Shown piece by piece: positions 19,761 to 31,402 of a stretch of DNA of 64,000 nt. Position 1 is the first letter of the stretch, and every line of letters starts with the position of its first letter. The position numbers were made by a program, and so were the translations under genes. The notes beneath the pieces are model-generated. The model had not been told where the DNA came from and ran no database searches. It was given only the letters and a program-made list of their open reading frames with translations. The DNA is from Lucinisca nassula (taxonomy: Eukaryota > Mollusca > Bivalvia > Lucinida > Lucinidae): assembly GCA_963580285.1 (NCBI GenBank), contig OY757016.1, positions 39,385,124 through 39,449,123 of the forward strand. The letters are read 5' to 3'.

Positions 19761-20481
19761 CCATGGACAAATGAACTTAGTCAATTCTAAGAAGTCTTAG
19801 ACAGATAAATGATGCCAAAATGAGATAGGCAATTGCCGGACAGAAATTGGCGGCACTTGCAAATTTTAAGACCAGATGAGAAATAGATTATATAACAAAC
19901 CCCCAGAAGAATTTGTTGTCATAGATACAAGATGGTATCTGTTACAACTGAAATCTCTTTATTGCTTTTGAACCAAAACTTTTAGTCCTTTATAGCATCT
20001 GTAAGGAAGCAGACAGACAGTATAAGACATAATTGTGAATTTAAATTATGGAATAGATCGACATACATGTGCTAGTGTTTTGTGTTTTACACGTAAATGG
20101 AATATTCTAAAAGACATATATGTAGTGCATGGAAAGTCATGACAGATCTTAGTTGTTCGAACATAAGGTTGGTGGTCACTTCCACTATTTCTGCAGATTA
20201 TAAGCAAGTTTTAAAGTTGAAGAACATATACTATTGTAAAGGTTCTTGGTGTTTGGACAGAGATACCTTGATCTATTTTATGTCAAGGTCAAATTTGGTC
20301 ACATAGGCTCTGTGTTTTTCAAACACCAGGTGTTGCAGCCCGTGATCTGTAAATTGGTAGATGCAGATAGCTAATTGAGTGCATGCAACATGTACATGAG
20401 TATTGAAGGTCTTGACCTTAGCACAAGGTCATTCAGATATGAAAACTGTAAACGTTTTCCTCAGAAACTCCTGGGTAATTT
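19761..20481. other. No supported gene
   Basis: I see no domain, RNA or repeat that can be defended between repeat S and SINE1c. A 69-codon frame at 20097-20306 has no recognisable features. Confidence 0.4.
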
Positions 20482-20644
20482 AGAAGCCTCAGTGGTGCAG
20501 TGGTTACGCTACTCGCCTTGTAAGCCAGGGATTGCAGGATCGATCCCGGGCTTCTCCAGACTTTCGGATGAGTCTTTAAACCGAGGTCCCGTCTCCGTAT
20601 GACCTTAGCTGTTGGTGGGACGTAAAACTAAAACTCACTCACTC
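20482..20644 (+). mobile_element. tRNA-derived SINE1, copy c
   Basis: Exact 15-bp duplication actcctgggtaattt (20467-20481, 20645-20659). The head reads agaagcctcagtggtgcag with ggttacgct (A-box region) and aggatcgatcccgg (B box). The body ends in gttggtgggacgtaaaact, then aaactcactcactc. This is the clearest copy for the tRNA relationship. Confidence 0.9.
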
Positions 20645-20700
20645 ACTCCTGGGTAATTTGTAATCAAGTTTCATAAATAAAAACTAAGATATCATGATAA

Positions 20701-21165
20701 AAAATAGCCATCGGAAGAGATGGCAAATCCCCCGACCAAAAGCCAATATGGCCTTCAGAAGATTGTTCACCAATAGAAAGTGCACCAGAATTAAACCACA
20801 TATCACAAAAGTATTGCAGTTATGGCCATTGCAAGATTATACTGTCAGGGGAGATAACTAAAAAACCAGGGCACTCAGAAATGTGGTTCTTGCGCATGAC
20901 ATGCCTGCTTAAGCTCATGTATTTCTGCACAAAGTACCATCAATATGTCTCAAAAGGTATTGGAGATATAGTGATCAAAAGCTGGTCATACTGTTATATT
21001 GGAAGGGTAGATAACTCAAATACCACAGCAACAACAGTTGTGGTTCTTGCACATGACATCCCTTCTGTACCTTGTATACAATTGTGCCAAGTTCCTTCAA
21101 TATATCTCAAAGGGAGTTGGAGTTATGGCCATCACTAGGTTATATTGCCAGGGGAGATAACTAAA
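20701..21165 (+). mobile_element. Array element C1, left part
   Basis: The 5' stem gccatc/gatggc (20707-20712, 20719-20724) is followed by the tag aaatcccccgacc, then about three monomers of roughly 155 bp (gagataactaaaaaacc, gtggttcttgcgcatgac, tatggccatcac). It stops at gggagataactaaa and resumes at 34144 with accagagcacccagag, the normal continuation of a C monomer. The 3' end with hairpin is at 35730. Confidence 0.85.
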
Positions 21166-21224
21166 CAAGAGGCCCAAGAGGGCCTGTCGCTCCACCGGCC
21201 AACTTCAGACAATTGTCATATTTA
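21166..21224 (+). mobile_element. Array element E, 5' end
   Basis: Starts caagaggccc with a stem (ggccc/gggcc), then the tag cgctccaccggccaa (21188-21202). The tag is the reverse complement, with one mismatch, of ttggccagtggagc in the hairpin at 34113-34143. The core and 3' end therefore lie at 32996-34143, and the intervening DNA is insertion. Confidence 0.8.
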
Positions 21225-21453
21225 TTACATTAACCAATTGTATACTAGTGAACTCTTCTATTGCTATATGTTGGACCAGTCCATTTGTCATACAAGGGGT
21301 GTCAGGCCTATTTTTTCTATTTTTGATGGAAAATTCTGTTAGCAAATAGTGCAGGCCCTGATCAGACACGGTGTTCTGTGGGGTCTGATCTGGGCCAGTA
21401 CTGTTTGCCAAGGTACCCATTTAGGGTTTTCCCGCATGCAATGGGTAAAAAAA
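21225..21453. mobile_element. MITE family P, copy 2
   Basis: Starts cattaaccaattgtatac and ends gcaatgggtaaa. It shares gttggaccagtccatttgtc, ttttgatggaaaattctg and the central gatcagac...gtctgatc palindrome with 1499-1725. It lies inside element E. Confidence 0.75.
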
Positions 21454-21598
21454 CAAGAGGGCCATGATGGCCCTGGATCGCTCACCTGATCCATAGTGTA
21501 ACAAGTGGGCCCCAGAGAGGGCCATTATTGGCCCCAGGGCTTTAATGTGCATAATGTTGAGGGAGGTCTTAAAGGTGAAGCTTCATACCAAACATCAA
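21454..21598 (+). mobile_element. Array element A-big, 5' part
   Basis: Carries caagagggccatgatgg, the tag tcgctcacctg and the usual A leader (gtgcataatgttgaggg, gaagcttcatacca). It breaks at catcaa. The next A sequence, aaaggctataatttg, is found at 29886, exactly what follows catcaa(c) in A2, A3 and A5. Confidence 0.8.
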
Positions 21599-23124
21599 CT
21601 AGAGCTGTCAGAGGATCTGACTATAGCCCCGCTTCAGCGCTGTCAGAGAAGAAAGTTATTTAAGCTGCAGAGAAAACAGTTATGAACAAGAAATAACTGT
21701 TGAAAATTTTACATTATCTGGAAAAACTCTAAGAGTTGTGAGCCCTTGTCCCTCATTTCAATGAGCATGATACATTACCAGAATGTCCATGTTTATACTA
21801 AATTTCATCTTCCATTTTTCAATGTTCAAAGGGTAATAACTCCTAAAGTAGGCAAATCAGAGTCAGGGTTCCTGCGCTCTGCACATTGTCTCATGGTGCT
21901 TTACACTTGTGTGAAGTGTCATGAAAATATCTCAAATGGTTTGTGAGTTATGGAGCCGACACAGTCAAAATTGCCTTTTTAAATGTTCAAAGGGCAATAA
22001 CTCCTAAAGTAGGCAAACCAGAGTTATGGTTCCTGCACTCTGCACATCATCTCAAGGTGCTTATCATTTATTTGAAGTTTCATGAAAATATCAGAAACGG
22101 TTATGGAGCGGACATAGTTAAAATTGCCATTTTTTAATATTCAAAAGCCTATAACTGAAAAAGTAGACAATCCAGAGTTTGGGTTCCTGCGCTCTGCACA
22201 CGTAATATGGTGCTTTACATTTGTGTGAAGTTTCATAAAATTATCTCAAACGGTTTTTGAGTTATCGAGCAAAGACGGCTAAAATTGATATTTTTCAATA
22301 TTCAAAGGGAAATAACTCAAAAATTAGGCAATCCAGAGTTATGGTTCCTGCACTCTGCACACCATCTCATGGTGTTTAATGTTTGTGTGAAGTTTCATGA
22401 AAATATGTGAATGGGTTTTAAAGTTATGGAGCGGACACGAAAATTGTTAACAGACACAGACAGACACACAGACAGACACACAGAAAATACGAAAACCAGA
22501 GTTATGGTTCTTGCGCTCTGCACATCGTCTCATAGTGCTTAACATTTGTGTGAAGTTTCATGAAATTATCTCAAACGGTTTTCGAGTTATGAAGCGGACA
22601 CTGTTAAAATTGCCATTTTTCAATGTTCAAAGGGCAATAACTCCAAAAATAAACAATGCAGAGTTATGGTTCCTGCGCTCTGCACATCGTCTCATAGTGC
22701 TAAACATTTGTGTGAAGTTTCCTAAAAATATCTCAAACGGTTTTCGAGTTATGAAGCGGACACAATTAAAATTGCCATTTTTCAATGTTCAAAGGGCAAT
22801 AACTCCAAAAGTAGGCAATCCACAGTTATAATTCCTTCGCTCTGCACATTGTCTTATGGTGTTTAACATTTGTGTGAAGTTTCATGAAAATATGTTAAGC
22901 AGATACAAAGTTATGGAGCCAACACAAATTAACGGAATCACGGAAAATGTTCAAAGGGCAATAACTCCAAAAGTAGGCAATCCACAGTTATAATTCCTTC
23001 GCTCTGCACATTGTCTTATGGTGTTTAACATTTGTGTGAAGTTTCATGAAAATATGTTAAGCAGATACAAAGTTATGGAGCCAACACAAATTAACGGAAT
23101 CACGGAATTACGGAATGACAGAAG
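21599..23124 (+). mobile_element. Array element D, 5' end and array
   Basis: Starts ctagagct with a gtcag/ctgac stem (21607-21621), then the tag tatagccccgc (21622-21632). Eight to nine monomers of about 160 bp follow (caaagggcaataactcc, gcgctctgcacatcg, tgtgtgaagtttcatgaaaa, gttatggagc). An internal cagacacacagacag microsatellite near 22455 suggests an internal junction. The tail reads ggaattacggaatgacagaag, where transposon T interrupts it. The 3' hairpin is at 29853-29883. Open frames of up to 106 codons are read-through of monomers. Confidence 0.8.
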
Positions 23125-23176
23125 CACACGGGGTATTCGACTACCTGGAACGCAGACGGATACCAAAAACGCCGAC

Positions 23177-23744
23177 GGAAAAACAACAACAAACATTCGT
23201 GGTGAGTTGAACAAATCACATTTTACGGGCATATATCAAATAGATGCCCACAGATGTTGATAGCAATCTGTTTCGCAGTGTCTCGGAATACTTTCCACGA
23301 ACTGTGGATGCAAATCCTTCTGTCAATGACGAATTATGACCTATTTTATTCGGCAAAATATACATGCTTGATGCAAGTCGACAGTATTTTTAGTTTTACA
23401 GCAATAAATCGTATATAATTTCCAATGTTTCCTGAATAGCATAAAATACTAATGTATTGAGTACCTGCCATGCGTTATTAGAATTAGCAAAAAGCAGGAG
23501 TTTAGAATTATAGATGTGAATTTCTTGATGAGGGTGTTCGAATAAGGATACCAATGACGACCCGCACAGATACCACGCAATGCAGACGGCACAAAGTTAT
23601 GGTTACCATTGGCGTGGAAACCACAAGCGTGGAAAAATAAAAAAGGAGTAAAATACATTCTGTTTTCGTTTAATTGGAAAGTTAATCTAGACACTGAGTC
23701 TTACCACAGTGTACCTCGACCAAAGAGGGTATTCTCGATGTAGA
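23177..23744. other. Interior of T, no supported gene
   Basis: Small open frames on both strands (60-80 codons) show no domain. I see no transposase motif. Confidence 0.4.
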
Positions 23745-23810
23745 AGGGAAGGCAATGACCAGGAATCGATACCATTGCCTTTCCCTTTTCGCCAAAAGAC
23801 ACCAACGTGA
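23745..23810. repeat. Dispersed repeat Q, copy 3 (fragment)
   Basis: Contains aaggcaatgaccaggaatcg and aaaagacaccaacgtga, as in the other Q copies. Confidence 0.5.
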
Positions 23811-24083
23811 CGGTTTGTCTTAATACCACATGTGGGCCATATTCGCGCATATGACTTTATGTAGCGCACATGACCCGTCAATTCTTATTAGGTGTCATAA
23901 ATCTGTGATTTCATAATGTTAGATACTTTTACGATCAAATAGGCACGATTTGTAAATTTCCTTAGGTATATTAATAGCGTAGTCCCACAAAACAACCACG
24001 GACATGAATTCAGTCCTTCTCGCTACCTTTAGTCCACGCGAGTACTTTTAAATTCATTATTTTGACAGATGAATATGAATAAA

Positions 24084-24413
24084 CAGTCGAACTTCAACGG
24101 CTCGAACACTTTTGGGACCAAGAAAATTTGTTCGGGGCCACGGTGGTTCGAGCCACAGGGGGTTGATCTTGGAGCTAGGGGAGGAGGCCGAATACGGACA
24201 TATTTTCAGTTTTCTTCAAAATAAATGCATGTTGTGTGTACATTACATTACTTTTGAGAACACAAAACATACATTTTCAAGATCAAATTAGACAATTATA
24301 CAAACTATATTTATATCTGCAGTTATGGCATTTTATTTCTAGGGACTGAAGAAAGAGTTCGACTCGGCCGTAGTAAATGGGCCATCAGTGTTTGAGTCAT
24401 CGAAGTTTCACTG
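24084..24413. mobile_element. TIR element, possibly hAT-like
   Basis: The left end cagtcgaacttcaacggctc and right end (reverse complement cagtgaaacttcgatgactc) are imperfect inverted repeats of about 30 bp. I could not find a matching 8-bp target duplication, so the superfamily is uncertain. No coding capacity. Confidence 0.55.
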
Positions 24414-24436
24414 TACATTAAATTTCAAACAGATCG

Positions 24437-24640
24437 TTTTTTTTTTTTTTTTTTTTTGGTTTTGGTTTTACGGCCCTTTCAAGATTATTTCACTCATGTC
24501 GAGCCAATCATTTATCAGAGGTGGGCGAAAACCGGAGAAAAACGACCTGACCTTCCGTTGCAGAACTTGGCGTCTCACATGTGACCCGAGCCAGGCTCGA
24601 ACTCAAAACACATCGTATTAGAACTGTACGAGTTTGTTTC
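24437..24640 (-). mobile_element. SINE4 with poly-A tail
   Basis: A 22-T run (24437-24458) is the tail on the minus strand. The body has ggttttacggccc and ttgcagaacttggcgtctc. The head side contains gagttcgagcctgg on minus, a B-box-like motif. The ttgcagaacttggcgtctc block recurs at about 27105-27130 as a fragment. Confidence 0.65.
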
Positions 24641-24695
24641 ATTATTTTGACAGATAAATATGATTATACATTATTGCAATGCCCATAGCAGCTTG

Positions 24696-24971
24696 AAGAA
24701 ATATATGGGCTGCATGATGCGTCCACGCAGAGCTGAATCCGGTCCGCACACGAGTACTGGTAAACTGCTTAGTGGATCTAAGCCTGCCCAGGCAAAGCGG
24801 TGCTAGTCGGACCGTCCATGCTTATAAACCCTATTGGTTTCATTGGGCGACAGGGCTTGAGATGTCATTTCATCTTAATGTCGGGTAGAAGTCCCACAAA
24901 ATTAGAAGCAACGTCTCCAAAATTACCTTTAGAGTGTTGACGTGGACGTGAAACCTCAAATCAAACAAACA
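24696..24971 (+). mobile_element. SINE2, copy d
   Basis: Runs from aagaaatatatgggctgc through gagtactggtaaactgc and gcccaggcaaagcgg to gaaacctcaaatcaaacaaac. Nearly full length in forward orientation. Confidence 0.85.
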
Positions 24972-25132
24972 TTATTGCAACGACGTTAATATGGGGTTGT
25001 TCCAGTGTGTGGTACGTGTTGGTAGGATCGGGTCCTACGAAATTACAAATCGGTCTTATTAGATAAACAATGTGAAATTTATAGAAAAATTTCGGGAAAG
25101 AATGACGCACCTGAACGAATGGCAATATAATT

Positions 25133-25300
25133 AACCCATATATGCCCTCTTCTGGGATATTAGCAAACAGTGCCGATCCAGATCAGACACGGCGTCTGAT
25201 CTGGGTCTACATTGTTTGCTAAATGAAAATTCATTTTTGTAAAATTTGCCACAAATAAAAACAAACCTGACACCCTAATAATAGGAAGTGACAACTCCAA
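25133..25300. mobile_element. MITE P fragment, reversed
   Basis: Contains taattaaccca, the palindrome ttagcaaacagtgcc ... tgtttgctaa, and aaacctgacaccct, which is the reverse complement of the P arm. Confidence 0.6.
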
Positions 25301-25435
25301 ACTTACTAGGTGTTAGACTCCATGTCACATATGGATTAAAACATACGAAGAATAGTTTGTTTCCATCATCCCACCCCCTTTAGCAGAAAAGAATGAATGC
25401 CCAAACAGTTGTCTAAAATTAAATATTGCCAGGAT

Positions 25436-25730
25436 ATTTGTTTGTTTGAATTGAGGTTTAACGTTCCCGTCAACACTATTTAGGTCATTTTGGAGATGCT
25501 GCTTCCAATGTTTTGGAACTTTTACCCGACATTGAGATGAAATGGCAACTCAAGCCCTGTCGCCAGATGAAACCAATTGGGTTTATAATTATGGACGGTC
25601 CGACTCGCATCACTTTGCCTGGGCATGCTTAGATCCTCTAAGCGGTTTACCAGTGCTCGTGTGCGGTCGGTTTCAGCTCTGCGTGGATGCATCATGCAGC
25701 CCATATATCTCTTCAAACCCCGATAGGCGA
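25436..25730 (-). mobile_element. SINE2, copy e
   Basis: Runs from tgtttgtttgaattgagg to aaaccccgataggcga. It is directly abutted by SINE1d. Minus and plus open frames here are repeat-derived. Confidence 0.85.
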
Positions 25731-25888
25731 TTGCGTTTGAGTTTTACGTCCCCACCAACAACAAGATCATATGGAGACGGAACCTCTGTTTAAAGACTCG
25801 CCCGAAAGTCTGGTGAAGCCCGGAATCGATCTACGACCACTGGTTTGCGAGGCGAGTAGATTATCCTCTGCATCACGGAGGCTTCTAA
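25731..25888 (-). mobile_element. tRNA-derived SINE1, copy d (older)
   Basis: Same layout as the other SINE1 copies (gagttttacgtcccc, ggaacctctgtttaaag, ggaggcttcta) but with more mismatches in the A and B boxes. Only a weak attg duplication is visible. Confidence 0.75.
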
Positions 25889-26050
25889 TTGACATATATG
25901 GGATATAATACCGAAACGGAATGAATACAAAGTACCTGCATGTAAAACATGGTGTTTTGACAGATGCCTATGCACAGTATGCCGAGATGAGACCTCTCAT
26001 TGGGAGCTCTCTCTATCTCGCATTTTGATGATTTTAATTGAAGCATCTTT

Positions 26051-26395
26051 ACGGAACCCGGGAAGGGACATGATTTGTTTTAATATGTTGTGCGAACAAG
26101 ATATTAAGTTGTGCGAACAAGATATTACCTTGCGCGAACAAGATAATATGTTGTGCGCACAAGATATTATCTTGTGTAGACAACATAATTTATCTTGTGT
26201 GGACAACATAATTTATCTTGTGCGGACAACATATTATCTTGTGCGCACAAGATAATATCTTGTTCGCACAACATATTATCTTGTTTGCACAACAAAGAGC
26301 TTGGGAAGTTGTGCGAACAAAATATTATCTTGTGCGCACAACTTATAAAATAATAAAAAAAATCATGTCCCTTCCTGGGTTCCGTACATCTAACA
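26051..26395. mobile_element. MITE built of repeated ttgtgcgaacaagatatta palindromes
   Basis: The ends acggaacccgggaagggaca and tgtcccttcctgggttccgt are inverted (about 25 bp). The interior holds about ten copies of an approximately 22-bp word, ttgtgcgaacaagatatta, in both orientations, so the whole unit is a palindrome of palindromes. Open frames on both strands come from this periodicity. Confidence 0.85.
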
Positions 26396-27511
26396 TAATA
26401 GCAACTATGCTTTTTTTTCGCAAAATTCAAAGATGAAAGTGGCAGAAACTCAGGGCGTAAGTGTAAATATTTGGTCAGCTGTCTGAGCGATTAAGCTGTG
26501 TAATATGACAATGCAGATCAAGTTGAGACGCCGCAAAATCGGTGATTTGTCTACGTACACCGTTTGCTTAAACGGCCAGTCTATTTGAAAAAACTTACAA
26601 CAAATAAAACAAAGGAGAAACCCGCCTGTCAAGTATTGTTATGTGGAAGATTCTGGTTGTCATATATGAGTACATGCATCATGAAAGGCGCCTGCGACCA
26701 GGTAAGAATCATATCAACATGTGTAGCTGTACAATCTGATTGCTTTCAGATGCATCTCGGTGCAGAAATGATTTAATATGACATGTGATGGAATGAATGC
26801 GCAACATGTCTAAATATTTCGAACAAACAGTGTCATGAATGTCTAGAGTTTGCTAAGAATGACAGAAATTAAGAAGTATCACGCATTTTGTGCAATAGCC
26901 TGCAGATGCACAACAGTTTTTAAACACGAACAGGTTGGAGCAACATCTATCCGTCAGTAGTTGAAACCTGCTTTCTCACGAACAGTTTTGACGGATTGCA
27001 TTCACATTTCCTATACACGATCGTCTCGGATAAAATCCGCCACTTTTATTTGTGAAGCGTTTCTTCTTCTTCTTCTTCTTACTACTTCTACTACTACTGA
27101 CAATCCGTTGCAGAACTTGGCGTCTCAAATGTGACCCGCGCGAGGTTAGAACCCACAGCAGTGAGAGACGATATGGTTAAGATAGACTATCTGAACGAAA
27201 CCGCCAACAAATGCGGACATTTAGAAGTTTAAATGCGCATATACATATATTTGCACAAGAACCACCACTGTCGATCAGACTTTTTTAGTTTCCTGCCTCT
27301 TCAGTTTCCTGCCCTTCACAAACATCCGAAGAAAAAACTTGCTTGGGTCTAGAGATAGGCTTCTAAATAGAATAACGGAATGAAACGTCAAACATTAGAA
27401 TACTTGCATGAAACCTCGAACATTTATCAGCCGATTTGTGGTCTATCTGGAAAATCCTCTATGAATGATTTATCTGGAAAATCCTCTGTGAGTTGTAATT
27501 TCTCTTTTTTT
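26396..27511. other. Interior of T, mostly unassigned
   Basis: A (TTC)n run occurs at about 27061-27080, followed by a SINE4-like fragment at 27100-27160 (ttgcagaacttggcgtctc). I see nothing else. Confidence 0.4.
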
Positions 27512-28887
27512 CTCCCGACCGAATAGGTTCGGGGGATATAGCGATAAGCCTGGCGTCCGTCCGTCTGTCCGTCCGTCCGTCCGTAGACGCAACCTTGTGA
27601 TGGCCATAAGTCCTTTGCGATTCATTGATGGTTCTTGGCACAATTGTTCACAAGGCTGAGACGGCGTGTCATGCGCAAGAACCAGAACTCTGGATGCCAT
27701 ACTTTTTGAGTTATCTCCCTTTTTAATAAAATAGAATGATTACTTTGTGGTGGCCATAACTCCAATATCCTTTGAGATAAATTGATGACACATGGCACAG
27801 CTGTTCACAAGGCTGAGACAGCGTGTCATGCACAAGAACCACAACTCTGGTTGCCATGGTTTTTGAGTTATCTCCCCTTCCAATAAAATAGAGTGAATAC
27901 CTTGTGATGGCCATAACTCCAACACCCTTTAAGATATATTAATGATACCTGGCACAGTTGTTCACAAGGCCGAGACGGTGTGTCATGCATAAGAACCACA
28001 ACTCTGGGTGCCATGGTTTTTGAGTTATCTCCCCTTCCAATAATATAGAATCACTACCTTGTGATGGCCACATATTGATGGTACTTGGTACAGTTATAAA
28101 TGAGTTTAAGCAGGTGTGTCACGTGCAAGAACCACAACTCTGGGTGCCCTGGTTTTTTAATTATCTCCCCTGACAATATAACCTTGTGATGGCCACTTGT
28201 ATGCAAGGTTGAGACGGCGCTTCATGCCTAAGAACCACAACTCTGGGTGCTATGATATTTGAGTTATCTCCCCTTCCAATATAACAGTCTGATTACCTTG
28301 TGATCACCGTACCTCCAATACCATTTGACATATATTGGTGGTACTTGATGCAGATGTACATGAGGTTAAGCAAGTGTGTCATGCTCAAGAAGTACAACAC
28401 TGGGTGCTCTGACTTTTGAGTATTCTCCCCTGCCAATATAACCTTGTGATGACCATAGCTCCAACCCCCTTTGAGATATATTCAAGGAACTTGGCGCAAT
28501 TGTATACAAGGTACAGAAGGGGTGTCATGTGCAAGAAACACAACTGTTGGTGCTGTGGTATTTGAGTTACCTACCTTTCCAATATGACAGTATGACCAGC
28601 TTCTGATCATCATATCTCAAATACCCTTTGAGATATATTGATGGTACTTTGTACTGAAATACATGAGCTTTAGCAGGCATGTCATGCGCAAGAACCACAA
28701 TTTTGAGTGCCCTGGTTTTTTAGTTATCTCACCTGACAGTATAATCTTGTGAATGCCATAACTGCAATAACTTTTGTGATATATTGCTGGTTTAATTCTG
28801 GTGCACTTTCTATTGGTGAACAATCTTCTGAAGGCCATATTGGCTTTTGGTCGGGGGGGGGGATTTGCCATCTCTTCGATGGCTATT
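27512..28887 (-). mobile_element. Array element C3, intact
   Basis: Both ends are present in minus orientation: the 3' hairpin at 27512-27537 (cccgacc / ggttcggggg), next to a gtccgtccgtccgtccg tail, and the 5' stem gccatc/gatggc at 28867-28883 with the tag at about 28849-28866. About eight monomers lie between. It lies inside T, so it inserted after C1, E, A-big, D and T were assembled. Confidence 0.85.
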
Positions 28888-29779
<892 letters not shown>

Positions 29780-29831
29780 GTCGGCGTTTTTGGTATCCGT
29801 CTGCGTTCCAAGTAGTCGAATACCCCGTGTG

Positions 29832-29883
29832 AGAAGGACATGGCAAATCCAATATAGCCCCACTTTTTCAAAGCGGGGCTATA
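29832..29883 (+). mobile_element. Array element D, 3' end with terminal hairpin
   Basis: After the agaag duplication, gacatggcaaatcc leads to a hairpin at 29853-29883 (tatagccccac / gcggggctata). The right arm is the reverse complement of the 5' tag at 21622-21632. A sequence resumes directly after it. Confidence 0.8.
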
Positions 29884-31371
29884 ATAAAGGCTATAATTTG
29901 AACAATCTTGGCAAAGGTCCCACTAGATGAAGCTACACATCAAATATCAAAGACCTGGGCCTTGCGGTTTCAGAGAAGAAGATTTCTTTAAAAATATTCC
30001 CTACATAAGCCTATGCAAAACCAAATGGCCCCGGGGCTATATAAATCTATGTAAAACCAAAGGGCTCCGGGGTGGGGGCATTTGTGGCCCAAGGGCTATA
30101 CCTTGAACAATCTTGGTAGAGGTCCACTAGATAAAGCTCCATACCAAATATTAAAGGCCTGAGCCTTGCAGTTTCAGAGAAGAAGATTTTTAAAGATTTC
30201 CCTATATAAGTCTATGTAAAACCAAAGAGCCCCAGAGTGGGGACATTTTTGGTCTCAGTGCTATAATTTGAATAATATTGATAGAGGTCCACTAGATGCA
30301 GCTTCATACCAACTATCAAAGACCAGGGCCTTGTGGTTTTAGAGAAGAAGACTTTTAAAGATTTCCCTATACACTGTATTAGTCTATGTAAAACCATAGG
30401 GCCCCGGGGGCGGGGGCATTTTTGGCCCCAGGGCTATAATTTGAACAATCTTGGTAGAGGTCCATTAGATGAAGCTTATGACCAATCCATTAGATGAAGC
30501 TTCAGACCAAATATCAGAGTCCTGGGCCTTGCGGTTTCAGAAAAGAAGATTTTTAAAGATTATCCCTATATAAGCCTATGTAAAACCAAAGGGCCCCAGG
30601 GCGGGGCATTTTTGGCTTCAGCACTATAATTTGAATAATCTTGGTAGGGGTCCTTTAGAAGAAGCTTCATACCAAATATAAAACACCTAGGCCTTGTGGT
30701 TTCAGAGAAGAAGATTTTTAAAGATTTTCCCTATATAAGTCTATGTAAACCAAAGGGCCCCAGAGCGGGGACATTTTTGGCCCAAGGGCTTTAATTTGAA
30801 CAATCTTAGTAGAGGTCTATTAGATGAAGCTTCAAACCAAATATCAAAGTCCTGGGCCTTGTGTTTCAGAGAAGAAGACTTTTAAAGATTTTCCCTATAT
30901 AAGCGTATGTAAAACCAAAGGGCCCCAGGGCGGTCGCATCTTTTGCCCCAGCACTATAATTTGAACAATATTGGTAGGGGTCCACTTGATGAAGCTTCAT
31001 ACCAAATATCAAAGTCCTGGGCCTTGTGGTTTCAGAGAAGAAGATTTTTAAAGAATTTCCCTATATAAGCCTATGTAAAACCAAAGGGCCCCGGGGCGGG
31101 GGCATTTTTGGCCCCAGCACTACAATTTGAACAATCTTGGTAGGGATCCACTAGATGAAACTTCGTACCAAATATCAAAGACCTGGGCCTTATGGTTTCA
31201 GAGAAGAAGATTTTTTAAGTTTTCATTAAAAAAATCTATTGTTGTCCCCTGTGACCTTGATGTGCAGCAGACCAGAACCATTTGAACAACTCTAAAAGGG
31301 GTCCACCTAAGGATCATTCCTGTGAAGTTTGGCAAAATCCGATCAGTGGTTTAGGAGGAGAAGTAGTTTGA

Positions 31372-31402
<31 letters not shown>

